Source: Clostridiales bacterium
Lineage (GTDB): Bacteria > Bacillota > Clostridia > Tissierellales > GPF-1
Assembly (NCBI GenBank): GCA_013619125.1
Contig: JABXKS010000080.1
Location: 28,820-92,819, forward strand
Reading direction: 5' to 3'
Length of the DNA stretch: 64,000 nt
Notes under the pieces: generated by a model
What the model was told of the DNA's origin: nothing
Databases searched by the model: none
What the model saw: the letters and a program-made list of their open reading frames with translations, nothing else
Shown: in pieces, positions 17,278 to 25,960 of the stretch
Position numbering within the stretch: position 1 is the first letter of the stretch
Layout of the letters: each line of letters opens with the position of its first letter
Translations under genes and position numbers: made by a program

Positions 17278-18259
17278 TCTTTGGCGACCCTCCATTGCTC
17301 TTTCGATTTTCAAAAATACCGGACTGCTCGAACGCAGCAGGATCTCCCGTACAAGACAGGATTCGCTCTCCATTTTTCCTCTCCAGCCAAATATCCACTT
17401 TGCCATCGATCGTCTCTTTCAACTTTCGATTCATGGACCCGTTTTGCGGCGCACGCAATTCGCCCCCGCCAGATCGCAAGATCCGAATCGACAAACGATA
17501 TTTGCGATCCTCCAGCGTCAGATGAATCGCCTTGCCATCCTCTTCCCAATGTACAATTTTAGCACCGGTATAGGTTGAAAATCGATACAATTGCTCTGGT
17601 GTCTGCAAGTAAGCGAGAAATCCCTCAAAGGAGGATCCCCCCCATGGAATATCGGCAACCGATAGCATAAAACTGGTTCCCGTCTGTTTAAATTGATTGG
17701 ACTGAACCCAAATCCATGCGGAGGGAAAACTCGAGCCCCAATCCTTTTCAACATAGACCCGGCCACCCGTAAAATCAATGACATGTTCCTGAATTTGAAT
17801 CTCACCTGTCAGCTCGGCATCCATCATCACAACGGCATGATAACACTCCATCTTCGGCACATAACGGTACCACCCCATAATTCCTGGTGCCGCCAACGTT
17901 ACCGGATAGGATGTCGCGTCCTTGATTTGCAGGTCGCCCCGTATCCGTTTGGGCGAATCAATGCTGAGATGAATCCGATCCAGAGAAAAAACATTCTCAC
18001 CGGCACGAACCTCGAATGGACGATCCTTCGTCACAATTTCCTCAATGGGATAGGAAATCCACATGCCTGTCTCCCAGCCTTGCACCAGAACTTGAAGGAA
18101 ACCTTCCTCTTTTTCACCCCGTTGAAACCCTGGAATCAAAGCAATGGAATGGTGATGATCCGCACTGACCAATCGGTAATACCAGCCTTCGAATCCCACT
18201 TGATGAGTTGCCTGTTGCCTCCAGGCAGGATGAAAAATCTTTTCAATTGATCGAATCAT
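17261..18259 (-). CDS. Tocopherol-cyclase-family protein
   Basis: 332 residues from the ATG at 18259 (AAGGTGAT upstream); a GTG at 18268 is also possible. GFEGWYYRLVS, PGIMGWYRYVP, GGRVYVEKDWGSSFPSAWIW and the WVQSN motif are characteristic of the tocopherol cyclase-like family, a lipocalin/carotenoid-hydratase-type beta-barrel superfamily. In plants the enzyme closes the chromanol ring; Bacillota members have no established substrate and this species would not be expected to make tocopherol. No signal peptide. It is coupled to TraX and lies next to an M19 dipeptidase gene. A lipid or isoprenoid substrate is an inference. Confidence 0.85.
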   Translation of the reverse strand: MIRSIEKIFHPAWRQQATHQVGFEGWYYRLVSADHHHSIALIPGFQRGEKEEGFLQVLVQGWETGMWISYPIEEIVTKDRPFEVRAGENVFSLDRIHLSIDSPKRIRGDLQIKDATSYPVTLAAPGIMGWYRYVPKMECYHAVVMMDAELTGEIQIQEHVIDFTGGRVYVEKDWGSSFPSAWIWVQSNQFKQTGTSFMLSVADIPWGGSSFEGFLAYLQTPEQLYRFSTYTGAKIVHWEEDGKAIHLTLEDRKYRLSIRILRSGGGELRAPQNGSMNRKLKETIDGKVDIWLERKNGERILSCTGDPAAFEQSGIFENRKSNGGSPKNEEAE

Positions 18260-18276
18260 CACAATCACCTTCTTTC

Positions 18277-19230
18277 TTATCGCATGGTATCTCGTATCAC
18301 CCGCAGCCCATTTTCACAGAAAATTTTATCGATACTCGACGAGGATACCCCAGCTTTTCTCAACCCGTGCACCAATCGTTCCATTTCACCAACATGAGCC
18401 AGATCCATCTTTCCGCCAATCCCATCAAAATCGGTTCCGATGGCGGCAACTTCAACCCCGCCTTGATCGATCATATGAATCAGGTGCTGCACCAAAGAGT
18501 CAACGGTTTCATGATTCTCTTCATTTAAGAAAAACGGACAGAAATTCAATCCAATCACACCGCCCTGATCCGCAATCGCTCGAATCATCGGATCTGCGAG
18601 ATTTCTAGTCACATCTTTGATTGCGCGGGCATTGGAATGTGAAGCAATAAAGGGCTTCTTGGAAATCTCGACGACATCCCAAAAACCGGCGTCGGAAAGA
18701 TGAGACACATCCACAATCATGCCCAGCTCATTCATTCGTTCCACGACCTTTTTACCAAAGGGTTTCAATCCTTTTCCCATCAAAATTGGATCCTTAGCAT
18801 TAGGATACCCCAAAGAGTTTTCGTAATTCCAGGTCAAGGTAATCAATCGAATTCCTTCTTGATGCAACCTCTCAAGGCGTTCCATCTTTCCTTCTAAAAT
18901 CGCACCTTCTTCAATGGTTAAAATCCCAGCAATCCGATTTTCCTTCTCCAATTGAAGAATTTCTTCCACGTTATGCGCGATTCCAATTTGATCCTGATAG
19001 GTTTCAACCTGACCCTTGAAATATGAAATCGCATTGATGGCATAACCAAAAGGATCCGGTTTTACCGTTTCATCTTCCCAGTCAATAAAAACCGCAAAGA
19101 ACTGAGCCAAGGCACCAATTTGTTTCAATCTCTCCAAATCCAGATGACCGTCATTCTTCATCAAGTCCCCGGTTGCCGAACCATTTACTAACCGTAAAAT
19201 CGTATCGCAATGAAAATCTACCAATCGCAT
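18277..19230 (-). CDS. Membrane dipeptidase, peptidase family M19
   Basis: 317 residues. Zinc ligands of renal-dipeptidase-type amidohydrolases are visible: HCDT (His7, Asp9), a Glu in TIEEGA, His in DVSHL and His in ASHSNARAI, with RNLADPMI and GTDFDG completing the active site. The family cleaves dipeptides, often those with a C-terminal D-residue. No signal peptide, so it is cytoplasmic. The ATG follows AAAGGAGG. It precedes the tocopherol-cyclase-like gene by 17 bases, probably in one transcript. Whether it serves peptide nutrition or a specific dipeptide is unknown. Confidence 0.92.
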   Translation of the reverse strand: MRLVDFHCDTILRLVNGSATGDLMKNDGHLDLERLKQIGALAQFFAVFIDWEDETVKPDPFGYAINAISYFKGQVETYQDQIGIAHNVEEILQLEKENRIAGILTIEEGAILEGKMERLERLHQEGIRLITLTWNYENSLGYPNAKDPILMGKGLKPFGKKVVERMNELGMIVDVSHLSDAGFWDVVEISKKPFIASHSNARAIKDVTRNLADPMIRAIADQGGVIGLNFCPFFLNEENHETVDSLVQHLIHMIDQGGVEVAAIGTDFDGIGGKMDLAHVGEMERLVHGLRKAGVSSSSIDKIFCENGLRVIRDTMR

Positions 19231-19243
19231 GCACTTTCCTCCT

Positions 19244-19954
19244 TTAGTTCCATACCGATAAGATCGTCATCACGCCGGACACCATGACGATGCCATAGGT
19301 CATTCGCTTGAATTTCATCTCATCGATTCGTTTAAAAATCAAGTTTCCTACCACCAATCCCGCGGCTGCCGCTCCAAATCCTCGAATGGATTGAAAAAAC
19401 ATGGCCTGGCTGAACAGCCCTGCCTGCACATAATTCGGGATCGCAAAAACGCCAATCAAGAAAAAATAAGTCACGATATTGGCGCGATAGGTTTGCTTGT
19501 CCATATCATAATTGCTAAGAAGGATGACAATGGGTGGTCCTCCAATAGCAGCCGCACCCTTTAATAGCCCGCTTAAGAAGCCTCCAGTTACCATATGAAG
19601 CATCTTCCCGCCGCGGCGAACCCGATACCCCTTCGCCAACAAAACTGCCGCAGCAACCAATACGAGCCCAACAATGCCTTTCAGCACTGCATCATCAAAG
19701 GCAACCAAAATCCAGGTGCCTAAAGGGACCCCAACCATGCCAGAAATCAGCAAAAGACTCACCATCTTCACATCCGGTTTTTTTCGGATCTGGAACAATT
19801 GCGCCGTACCCAAAAATAATCCCACAAGAGTTAAAAGGGGCACTGCAACTTTCAAGGGCATAAACAAGCCCAACAAGGGAAGAGCAATCAGAACAAAGCC
19901 AAAATTAGCAGCCCCCTGAACGGCACCCGCTATAAACAAAAACAAGTACACCAT
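19244..19954 (-). CDS. TauE/SafE-family sulfite or anion exporter
   Basis: 236 residues from the ATG at 19954, after GAAGGAG. Seven to eight hydrophobic segments with the family's repeated pattern (FGFVLIALPLLGLFMPLKVAVPL; GGFLSGLLKGAAAIGGPPIVI) identify the TauE/SafE group, which exports sulfite, sulfoacetate or other organic anions. It starts 2 bases after the stop of the 2-hydroxyacid dehydrogenase, so the two are in one operon; exporting the acid handled by that dehydrogenase is a natural inference. Confidence 0.86.
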   Translation of the reverse strand: MVYLFLFIAGAVQGAANFGFVLIALPLLGLFMPLKVAVPLLTLVGLFLGTAQLFQIRKKPDVKMVSLLLISGMVGVPLGTWILVAFDDAVLKGIVGLVLVAAAVLLAKGYRVRRGGKMLHMVTGGFLSGLLKGAAAIGGPPIVILLSNYDMDKQTYRANIVTYFFLIGVFAIPNYVQAGLFSQAMFFQSIRGFGAAAAGLVVGNLIFKRIDEMKFKRMTYGIVMVSGVMTILSVWN

Positions 19955-19956
19955 TT

Positions 19957-20910
19957 TTACTCCTTCACATTCTGTGGCGTTCCATCCATCCAAGCCGTTA
20001 CATTGTCAAAGGTAATTTGTGCCCGGCGCTCGATGGACTCCTTTGTCGCAAAAGCCACATGAGGTGCCAACCATATATTCTTCGCTTGATGCAAGGGTTC
20101 CTCTGCTGGTAGCGGCGGTTCCATATCAAAGACATCAATTCCCGCTCCACGGATCAGTCCCGCATTTAAGGCATCCGCCAAGGCTTGATTATCCACAATC
20201 GGGCCTCGCGCCACATTAATAAATAATGCATCCGGCTTCATTTTCGCAATCAAATCGCGATTTATCATTCCCTTCGTCGCCCCCGTGAGAGGCGTATGAA
20301 CCGAAATAATATCACTCTCTTCCATTACCTCGATCAAACTCTTATAGGTAAGTCCCAATGTTTTCGCTTCTTTTCGCTCGCTGCGCGAGTAGCCGATCAA
20401 GTTACACCGAAAAGCCTTAAACAGCTCTGCCGTTCGAAGCCCAATAGCACCCGTGCCAATAATGCCGACTGTTTTCCCAGCCAGCTCATTGCCAACCAAT
20501 CCAACCCGTGTTTTCCCTTCCCGGGTTACAAGATCACATTCGCGTCCGTTACGAAGAAGAGTCAGACTCATGCCCAGCGCCAGTTCCGCCACAGCATCAT
20601 CGCAATACCCTGCTGCATTGCTGATAACAATTCCCCGTTCCTTGCAGGAATCCAAGGCAATATGATCCACACCCACAAAGGCAACCGAAATCATCTTAAG
20701 ATTTGCTGCCGCGTCAATCACCGCGGCTGGTAAAGGATGGTTGGCAATCATCAAGCCATCTGCCTCTTTGGCACGAGCAATCATTTCCTCTTCATCCACC
20801 GCAATCGAATCATACGCAACAAATTCATGGCCTTGACTGTTAAACACCTCCGCCATTTCACTCACTTTTTCCGCTGCCACACCCAGCGGCTCCATTAAAA
20901 CAATTTTCAT
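19957..20910 (-). CDS. D-isomer-specific 2-hydroxyacid dehydrogenase
   Basis: 317 residues from the ATG at 20910, after GGGAGGAG; upstream codons to 21006 would overlap the MFS gene. It carries the Rossmann motif GIIGTGAIGLRT and the catalytic trio of the family: Arg in NVARGPIVD, Glu in DVFDMEPP and His in APHVAF. It reduces a 2-oxoacid to a D-2-hydroxyacid, or the reverse, with NAD(P)H. The substrate cannot be read; glycerate, lactate and branched 2-oxoacids are all possible. It is coupled to the TauE-like exporter. Confidence 0.9.
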   Translation of the reverse strand: MKIVLMEPLGVAAEKVSEMAEVFNSQGHEFVAYDSIAVDEEEMIARAKEADGLMIANHPLPAAVIDAAANLKMISVAFVGVDHIALDSCKERGIVISNAAGYCDDAVAELALGMSLTLLRNGRECDLVTREGKTRVGLVGNELAGKTVGIIGTGAIGLRTAELFKAFRCNLIGYSRSERKEAKTLGLTYKSLIEVMEESDIISVHTPLTGATKGMINRDLIAKMKPDALFINVARGPIVDNQALADALNAGLIRGAGIDVFDMEPPLPAEEPLHQAKNIWLAPHVAFATKESIERRAQITFDNVTAWMDGTPQNVKE

Positions 20911-20959
20911 CCTGTCACTCCTCCCTTTTACATATAGCCTTATTTTATCATAAAAAGAA

Positions 20960-20979
20960 AGACCGACTCTCGTCGATCT
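20960..20979 (-). terminator. Terminator of the MFS gene
   Basis: An 8-bp stem (AGATCGAC against GTCGGTCT with one G-U pair) around GAGA, then a T-rich tract on the minus strand. It overlaps the stop at 20978. Confidence 0.6.
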
Positions 20980-22120
20980 AGAATTTTTGTGCATATTTTC
21001 TTTCAATCACAAACAACAAGCCAACACAGACCAAAGCCGAGATACTGGCGATCCAGCTGATCCCCGCAAAGCCAATGGTTTCATATACCCAGGGTGCGAT
21101 GAGATACATCAACACATTCGATATTGACACCGTCAAATAGATCATGGTCATAAAGGTTGCTCGACGTTCTGCCATCACTTCCGATGCCAATGCCTGGAAA
21201 GCCGGCCATCCCCCATCATAGCCGAAGGCAAAGAAAAAGAGGAGAATTGCAATCAGCGCAATCGGTGCTCGCGTTACGAAAAAAATCGAGACTGCCATAA
21301 TGGTAAAACTAATTTGCCCAAACCGTGCTTTTCCCCACCGATCAGACCGCCACATGGCCAATAACACACCGCCCGCTGTTCCGAGTCCCGCAATCAAATA
21401 AATCCAACCAATGGTATTTTGAGGAATCGCCAGTTCATGCAAGTAAATGCTCAAATATCCATAGACAAAAACCGCTGGAATCGCCAAAACAAATTGGGTC
21501 AGCATAAAAATCTTTGCTCCAGGCACCCGCGGCAACGCCTTGATCTCTTTCCAATTAAGGACACTTGCCGTTGCTTGGTGCTCCGGCTTCGGCAATCGCA
21601 GCGATAAAACCAAAGCGACAAGAATGCCAACCATATATTGCAGATACAGACCCTTAATGCCAATTCGCATCACCATGTATGATGCATACACCGGTGCCAA
21701 AAGGATTCCAATGGCAAAGGCAAACCGGACAAATCCCAAAGCACGACCCCGCGATTCGTATGGCACCAAGTCGCCCATATAACCGATCAGCAAGCCCGAC
21801 AAACTAAAAAATCCGGCGCCAATCACGGCACGCCCCAAAAGAAAATGAAGAGCCGATTGAGAAAAGGCAGTCACGCCCATGCCTACAGCCAAGACCCCCA
21901 GACTGCTCGTAATCGTCTTTCGTGTTCCGATTCGATCCGCCAAAATTCCAAACAACGGTGCTACCAAACCAAAACCAGCAAACCCAATGTTAATTAAGAT
22001 AATCTTAGATGTGTCAATCCCGAAGAGTTCTGCCAAATATGGGGCAATGGGGTACACGCTCCCCAGTTCCATCGTCATCATAAATTGAATAAAAAATACC
22101 GTCATATATGCTACTCTCAT
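20978..22120 (-). CDS. MFS transporter
   Basis: 380 residues, about 12 membrane segments. The family loop motif GILADRIGTRKT (about 59-70) and the later sequence GDLVPYESRGRALGFV are typical of drug/metabolite major facilitators. The ATG follows AGGAGGATATTC. It may share a transcript with the downstream dehydrogenase and exporter genes, but a terminator-like hairpin overlaps its stop, so those may have their own promoter. Substrate unknown. Confidence 0.85.
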   Translation of the reverse strand: MRVAYMTVFFIQFMMTMELGSVYPIAPYLAELFGIDTSKIILINIGFAGFGLVAPLFGILADRIGTRKTITSSLGVLAVGMGVTAFSQSALHFLLGRAVIGAGFFSLSGLLIGYMGDLVPYESRGRALGFVRFAFAIGILLAPVYASYMVMRIGIKGLYLQYMVGILVALVLSLRLPKPEHQATASVLNWKEIKALPRVPGAKIFMLTQFVLAIPAVFVYGYLSIYLHELAIPQNTIGWIYLIAGLGTAGGVLLAMWRSDRWGKARFGQISFTIMAVSIFFVTRAPIALIAILLFFFAFGYDGGWPAFQALASEVMAERRATFMTMIYLTVSISNVLMYLIAPWVYETIGFAGISWIASISALVCVGLLFVIERKYAQKF

Positions 22121-22190
22121 GAATATCCTCCTAAACAGCTTTTTCAGTATATCGGAAGGCGTTTTGACTGTCTAGGACATATGACCCTAA

Positions 22191-22215
22191 AAGAAACGGC
22201 CCAAGGCCGTTTCTT
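22191..22215 (-). terminator. Terminator of the GNAT gene
   Basis: AAGAAACGGCC and GGCCGTTTCTT form a perfect stem with a 3-base loop and a short T-run on the minus strand, over the stop at 22214. Confidence 0.75.
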
Positions 22216-22993
22216 ATCGTTGAATCATGATGTACTTTCCAATTTCATGGAATCCGATGCGATTGTAAATCCTTCCCGCATTTGGATTGTCATAAAACAA
22301 GTAAAGTCGCTTGCCTATCTCACTGTATTCCTTCACCAACTTGGTCACACAGGCAGAGGCATAGCCATGCTGTCGATGCGCCGGATCCGTGCAGACCGCC
22401 ACTACCATGGCGGATTGCGAATTCTCCGCCGTCGTCGCGGCTCCCGCAACCACACGCCCGTCAATCTTGCAGATCACATCACGTCCCGATTTCGTTTCCA
22501 TCTTTTGGCGCTGGATTTTGACGCCATCCTTTGGCCGACTGAATTCATCGATCGTAAGCCGCAAGGAGAGAATCCCTTCGATATCTTCAAAGTCCGCCTC
22601 TACAACCGAATCCGGAATCGGATACTCCGTTTCCAATTTCTTGCATTCCGCAAAATACATCTCTTTGCTGTTCCCCTCTTTGACATAGGGAATCACCTGT
22701 CGAAGAGCTTCTGCCCAGCCATTGATATTGCTCCACTCCGAATTCTCCTGAATCTTTGCAGCCACCCCCGCCGCGTTAAAAGCACCTGGCGCATAGATGA
22801 CGTAGTTGGTATAATACCGCAAAAGGATTGCCCGGAGAGTGCCATGATCGTCGCGGTCACCCCAAATCGTTTGAAATGATGAGTCGTAACCAAAGTTTTC
22901 AATGTCTCCAATGATAAATAAGGCGAATCCCGGCGCTTGTGCCAAAAAAACATCGACCTCATTTGCATGCTTTTGATTCAATTGCTCCAACAT
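22214..22993 (-). CDS. GNAT-family N-acetyltransferase
   Basis: 259 residues from the ATG at 22993, with AAAGGAGGAG upstream. The C-terminal half is a GNAT fold: VVAVCTDPAHRQHGYASACVTKLV carries the acetyl-CoA-binding R/Q-x-x-G-x-A/G loop (about 198-203), followed by YLFYDNPNAGRIYNRIGF. The N-terminal half (GFALFIIGDIENFGYDS) resembles the GNAT-like first domain of the FR47/YdaF two-domain group. The acceptor is unknown. It is followed by its own terminator and preceded by the terminator of ridA. Confidence 0.82.
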   Translation of the reverse strand: MLEQLNQKHANEVDVFLAQAPGFALFIIGDIENFGYDSSFQTIWGDRDDHGTLRAILLRYYTNYVIYAPGAFNAAGVAAKIQENSEWSNINGWAEALRQVIPYVKEGNSKEMYFAECKKLETEYPIPDSVVEADFEDIEGILSLRLTIDEFSRPKDGVKIQRQKMETKSGRDVICKIDGRVVAGAATTAENSQSAMVVAVCTDPAHRQHGYASACVTKLVKEYSEIGKRLYLFYDNPNAGRIYNRIGFHEIGKYIMIQR

Positions 22994-23026
22994 GTTATCT
23001 CCTCCTTTCAATTTCCGTTATCTTAC

Positions 23027-23057
23027 AAAAAAAAGCTCGAAAAATCAAGCTTTTTTT
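23027..23057 (-). terminator. Terminator of the YheO-like regulator/ridA operon
   Basis: An A-rich/T-rich arm pair (AAAAAAAGCT... AGCTTTTTTT) with a loop of about 10 bases between ridA and the GNAT gene. Confidence 0.65.
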
Positions 23058-23088
23058 AAATATTTCTTTATTCGGTTGTACCAGGTAC

Positions 23089-23463
23089 TTATACTTCTGC
23101 GATTACTTCAATCTCTACTAATCCGTCTTTTGGCAAACGTGCCACTTCCACACAGCTTCTTGCAGGAAAATTTTCAGTGAAGTATTGTTGATATACCCCG
23201 TTCATCGCGCCAAAGTCGTTCATATCTTTGATAAAAACCAAAGTCTTGATGATTTTTGACATATCCGTTCCGGCTTCTGTAAGGATCGCCTTCACATTAT
23301 CCAAAGACAGTTTTGTTTGTTCCTCAATGGTTGCTGGCATCTCTGCGGCAGTCGTCATTCCCAATTGTCCTGATGTATACACCAAGTTCCCAATCTGTAC
23401 TGCCTGTGAGTAAGGACCTAGCGCCCCTGGTGCATTGGTTGTTGCAATAATTTTCTTTGCCAT
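23089..23463 (-). CDS. ridA: RidA-family enamine/imine deaminase
   Basis: 124 residues, standard length. YTSGQLG, the Asn/Asp region and FPARSCVEVARLPKDGLVEIE include the conserved active-site Arg of the PARS motif. RidA hydrolyses reactive 2-aminoacrylate-type enamines made by PLP enzymes, protecting them from damage. It starts 2 bases after the stop of the YheO-like regulator, in one operon, after AAGGAGGAG. Pairing with a YheO-like regulator is common and suggests a link to amino-acid (perhaps D-amino-acid) catabolism. Confidence 0.93.
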   Translation of the reverse strand: MAKKIIATTNAPGALGPYSQAVQIGNLVYTSGQLGMTTAAEMPATIEEQTKLSLDNVKAILTEAGTDMSKIIKTLVFIKDMNDFGAMNGVYQQYFTENFPARSCVEVARLPKDGLVEIEVIAEV

Positions 23464-23465
23464 GA

Positions 23466-24113
23466 TTACTCCTCCTTATTTGTTCGAACTTCTTCTATAT
23501 AGTTGTAAATTGAAAACTTAGATACTTTGATCCTGGCTGCCAATACACTTACAGCACCGCGAATCGAAAACACATTGCGCTTCTCCAACTCAGCCACCAC
23601 CCGCAAACGATCTTCCTTTTCCCAATATGGCAAGGGCTTTTCGCTTTTGGCAATCGCTCGGTCGATCATGCTCTCCATAAAAGACTCCGCGTCAGACAGA
23701 TGGGTTTCTTTTTTCTTCTCTTCGGTAACTGTCAACGCTGTCAGCTTTGCCAGATAGGCTAAATCATCAGTAATGTCTTGATTGATGCAAAGGGCGCCTA
23801 CGACCTGGTCTCCATCTCGAATCAATACTGTTGAGGATTTTAAGATTCGTCCTTCGGGAGTTTCGCTTCGATAATTCAACATCATCTCGTCTCCCAATTC
23901 ACCGGATTCCAAGGTCTCTGCAATTTCGACCAATAAATCCGTTGCTGGTGATCCAACTTTCCGACCGGTTACTTCGCCATTGGCAATAGCAATTACTGTT
24001 GAAATTTCTCTTGTCAATTGATGTAAGACAATTTCGCATTGCCTTCCCAGAGCTGCACCCATAGCTTCTACCACAGGCAAATAACTTTGTAAAATTGGAT
24101 GAATCGATTCCAT
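23466..24113 (-). CDS. YheO/DauR-like transcriptional regulator
   Basis: 215 residues. The N-terminal half (LPVVEAMGAALGRQCEIVLHQ, then IANGEVTGRKVGSPATDLL and KSSTVLIRD) is a PAS-like YheO domain; the C-terminal VVAELEKRNVFSIRGAVSVLA, then IKVSKFSIYNYI is its helix-turn-helix. DauR, a relative, controls D-amino-acid dehydrogenase genes. The ATG follows AAGGAGTG. It forms a tight unit with ridA. The effector cannot be read. Confidence 0.86.
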   Translation of the reverse strand: MESIHPILQSYLPVVEAMGAALGRQCEIVLHQLTREISTVIAIANGEVTGRKVGSPATDLLVEIAETLESGELGDEMMLNYRSETPEGRILKSSTVLIRDGDQVVGALCINQDITDDLAYLAKLTALTVTEEKKKETHLSDAESFMESMIDRAIAKSEKPLPYWEKEDRLRVVAELEKRNVFSIRGAVSVLAARIKVSKFSIYNYIEEVRTNKEE

Positions 24114-24187
24114 AAAATCACTCCTTCCTCTCTATTTGTATCACAGTACTTAAAAAAAATCAATAACTCTTAAAATCTTTTAGTAAG

Positions 24188-24216
24188 TTGCTTCCAAGCT
24201 TTTGTACCGATATAAT
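24188..24216 (+). promoter_or_regulatory. Sigma-A promoter of tag
   Basis: TTGCTT (24188-24193), 17-base spacer, TATAAT (24211-24216); the start codon follows 21 bases later. Confidence 0.7.
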
Positions 24217-24237
24217 AAAAGGAAAAAGGAGACCACC

Positions 24238-24810
24238 ATGAATCGATGCGACTGGTGTGGCACGGATCCGCTTTACGTCCAATACCACGATGAAGAATGG
24301 GGCGTTCCCGTTCATGATGATCAGATTCATTTTGAATTTCTCATCTTAGAATCCGCGCAAGCAGGTTTGAGCTGGATCACCATATTAAAAAAGAGAGAAA
24401 ACTACCGAATCGCGTACAAAAATTTCGATGCCGAGGCTGTTGCCACCTTTACGGAAGAGGATGAAGCGGTGCTTCTACAAAATGCCGGCATCATTCGAAA
24501 CAAGTTGAAGATCAAAGCATCCATCAACAACGCCAAACTCTTTCTTCAAATCCAAGAGGAGTTCGGCTCTTTCGATACCTATCTCTGGGGATTTGTTGAT
24601 GGAAAACCCGTTATCAATGTCTTTGACACCGTCGATGAGCTTCCGGCCAAAACCCCGCTCTCTGAAGCCGTTAGCAAAGACTTGAAAAAGAGGGGCTTTA
24701 AATTCCTGGGTCCTACCATCATGTATGCTCATCTGCAAGCAGTCGGCGTGGTCAACGATCATCTGCTTTCTTGCTTTCGCCGACAAGAGATTCTGGATCA
24801 ACACGCATAG
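24238..24810 (+). CDS. tag: DNA-3-methyladenine glycosylase I
   Basis: 190 residues from the ATG at 24238 after AAGGAG. It removes 3-methyladenine from alkylated DNA. The zinc-snap residues align exactly with E. coli Tag: Cys4 (MNRCDW), His17 (YHDEEW), His175 and Cys179 (DHLLSCF). The catalytic Glu38 sits in ILESAQAGLSW, as in the E. coli enzyme. It has its own sigma-A promoter and is followed by a separate promoter for ltaE. No other alkylation-repair gene is adjacent. Confidence 0.95.
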   Translation: MNRCDWCGTDPLYVQYHDEEWGVPVHDDQIHFEFLILESAQAGLSWITILKKRENYRIAYKNFDAEAVATFTEEDEAVLLQNAGIIRNKLKIKASINNAKLFLQIQEEFGSFDTYLWGFVDGKPVINVFDTVDELPAKTPLSEAVSKDLKKRGFKFLGPTIMYAHLQAVGVVNDHLLSCFRRQEILDQHA

Positions 24811-24829
24811 ATCAAACTGGTTTCATGTC

Positions 24830-24858
24830 TTGCATTTTTATCCAAAAAACTCTATACT
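24830..24858 (+). promoter_or_regulatory. Sigma-A promoter of ltaE
   Basis: TTGCAT (24830-24835), 17-base spacer, TATACT (24853-24858), then GAGGAGG and the ATG at 24891. Confidence 0.65.
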
Positions 24859-24890
24859 CATAAATAATTAAAGATACGAGGAGGATTTCG

Positions 24891-25904
24891 ATGTATTATT
24901 TTACCAACGATTATAGCGAAGGCGCCCACGAAAGCATTCTTCAGGCGTTGATCCAATCCAACCTGGAACAAGAACCCGGTTATGGACTGGATTCGCATAC
25001 CGCAAACGCCGTCCAAAAAGTTCGAGATGCCGTTGAAAATCAAGACGTTGATGTCCATCTGGTACCAGGAGGCACCCAAGCCAATCTGACCGCACTCGGC
25101 GCCTTTATGCGCCCTCACGAGGCTTGTATTGCCCTCGACTCCGGCCATATTGCAACCCACGAGACCGGTGCCATTGAAGCGACTGGACATAAAGTCATTA
25201 CAGTACCTTCTGGCGACGGAAAGATTCGACCGGCACAAATCCAAGAAGTCGTAGACTGGCACAAGGATGAACATTCCGTCAAACCGCGGCTCGTCTATAT
25301 TTCCAATTCCACAGAAGTAGGCACCATTTACACCCGAAATGAATTGTTGGATATTCGCCAAACCTGTGACCGTAATAATCTCCTTTTGTACATCGACGGT
25401 GCCCGCATCGGAGCAGCCATCGTTGTCAAAGAAGCAGAATTAACCCTTGCGCTTCACTGCGAAGTGGCAGACGCCTTTACCATCGGAGCTACCAAAAACG
25501 GCGCCCTTTTGGGAGAAGCAATCATTATTCGCAATGAATCCCTGAAGGAAGACTTCCGCTATCTGATCAAACAGCGCGGCGCACTGATGGCGAAGGGCCG
25601 GATTTTGGGTATTCAATTCGAGGTACTCTTTACGGATGATCTGTATTTCGATTTGGCACGTCACGCGAAAAAAATGGCCGACCGCCTCACCGACGGCTTG
25701 CGAAGCAAGGGGCTAACCTTCTTTGTTGATTCTCCGACCAATCAAGTTTTCCCAATTTTAACAAAGGAACAAATTCAAATTCTTGAAAAGGACTTCGCCT
25801 TCTACGAGTGGGAACCCGTCGGCGATCAAGTCGCCATTCGCCTTGTCACCTCTTGGGCAACCCCGCAAGAATCGATCGATGCCTTCCTTGCTTCCATCGA
25901 CTAA
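24891..25904 (+). CDS. ltaE: Low-specificity L-threonine aldolase (beta-eliminating lyase family)
   Basis: 337 residues, fold-type I PLP enzyme. Landmarks are VHLVPGGTQANLTAL, the His/Glu-rich HIATHETGAIEATGHK, the cofactor Asp in YIDGARIGAA and the Schiff-base lysine Lys202 in GATKNGA. The family splits threonine or allo-threonine to glycine and acetaldehyde. The active-site stretch (ATKNGA instead of the commoner LSKGLGAPVG) belongs to the shorter clostridial branch. It has its own promoter and a strong terminator. Confidence 0.88.
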   Translation: MYYFTNDYSEGAHESILQALIQSNLEQEPGYGLDSHTANAVQKVRDAVENQDVDVHLVPGGTQANLTALGAFMRPHEACIALDSGHIATHETGAIEATGHKVITVPSGDGKIRPAQIQEVVDWHKDEHSVKPRLVYISNSTEVGTIYTRNELLDIRQTCDRNNLLLYIDGARIGAAIVVKEAELTLALHCEVADAFTIGATKNGALLGEAIIIRNESLKEDFRYLIKQRGALMAKGRILGIQFEVLFTDDLYFDLARHAKKMADRLTDGLRSKGLTFFVDSPTNQVFPILTKEQIQILEKDFAFYEWEPVGDQVAIRLVTSWATPQESIDAFLASID

Positions 25905-25911
25905 AAATAAC

Positions 25912-25960
25912 AAAAAACCACTTGTTCCGCGGAAATTTTCCGAGGAACAAGTGGTTTTTT
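25912..25960. terminator. Bidirectional terminator between ltaE and the MFS gene
   Basis: AAAAAACCACTTGTTCC (25912-25928) pairs with GGAACAAGTGGTTTTTT (25944-25960), 17 bp without a mismatch, A/T flanked on both sides. Confidence 0.9.

Noticed and set aside
17693..18250. 185-codon plus-strand reading opposite the tocopherol-cyclase-like gene
   Set aside because: Composition is that of an antisense shadow (Arg/Ile/His rich, no recognisable motif) and it lies in a well-supported gene.
22085..22879. 264-codon plus-strand reading opposite the GNAT gene
   Set aside because: It is antisense to a gene with clear acetyltransferase motifs and ribosome site; no family resemblance or ribosome site of its own.
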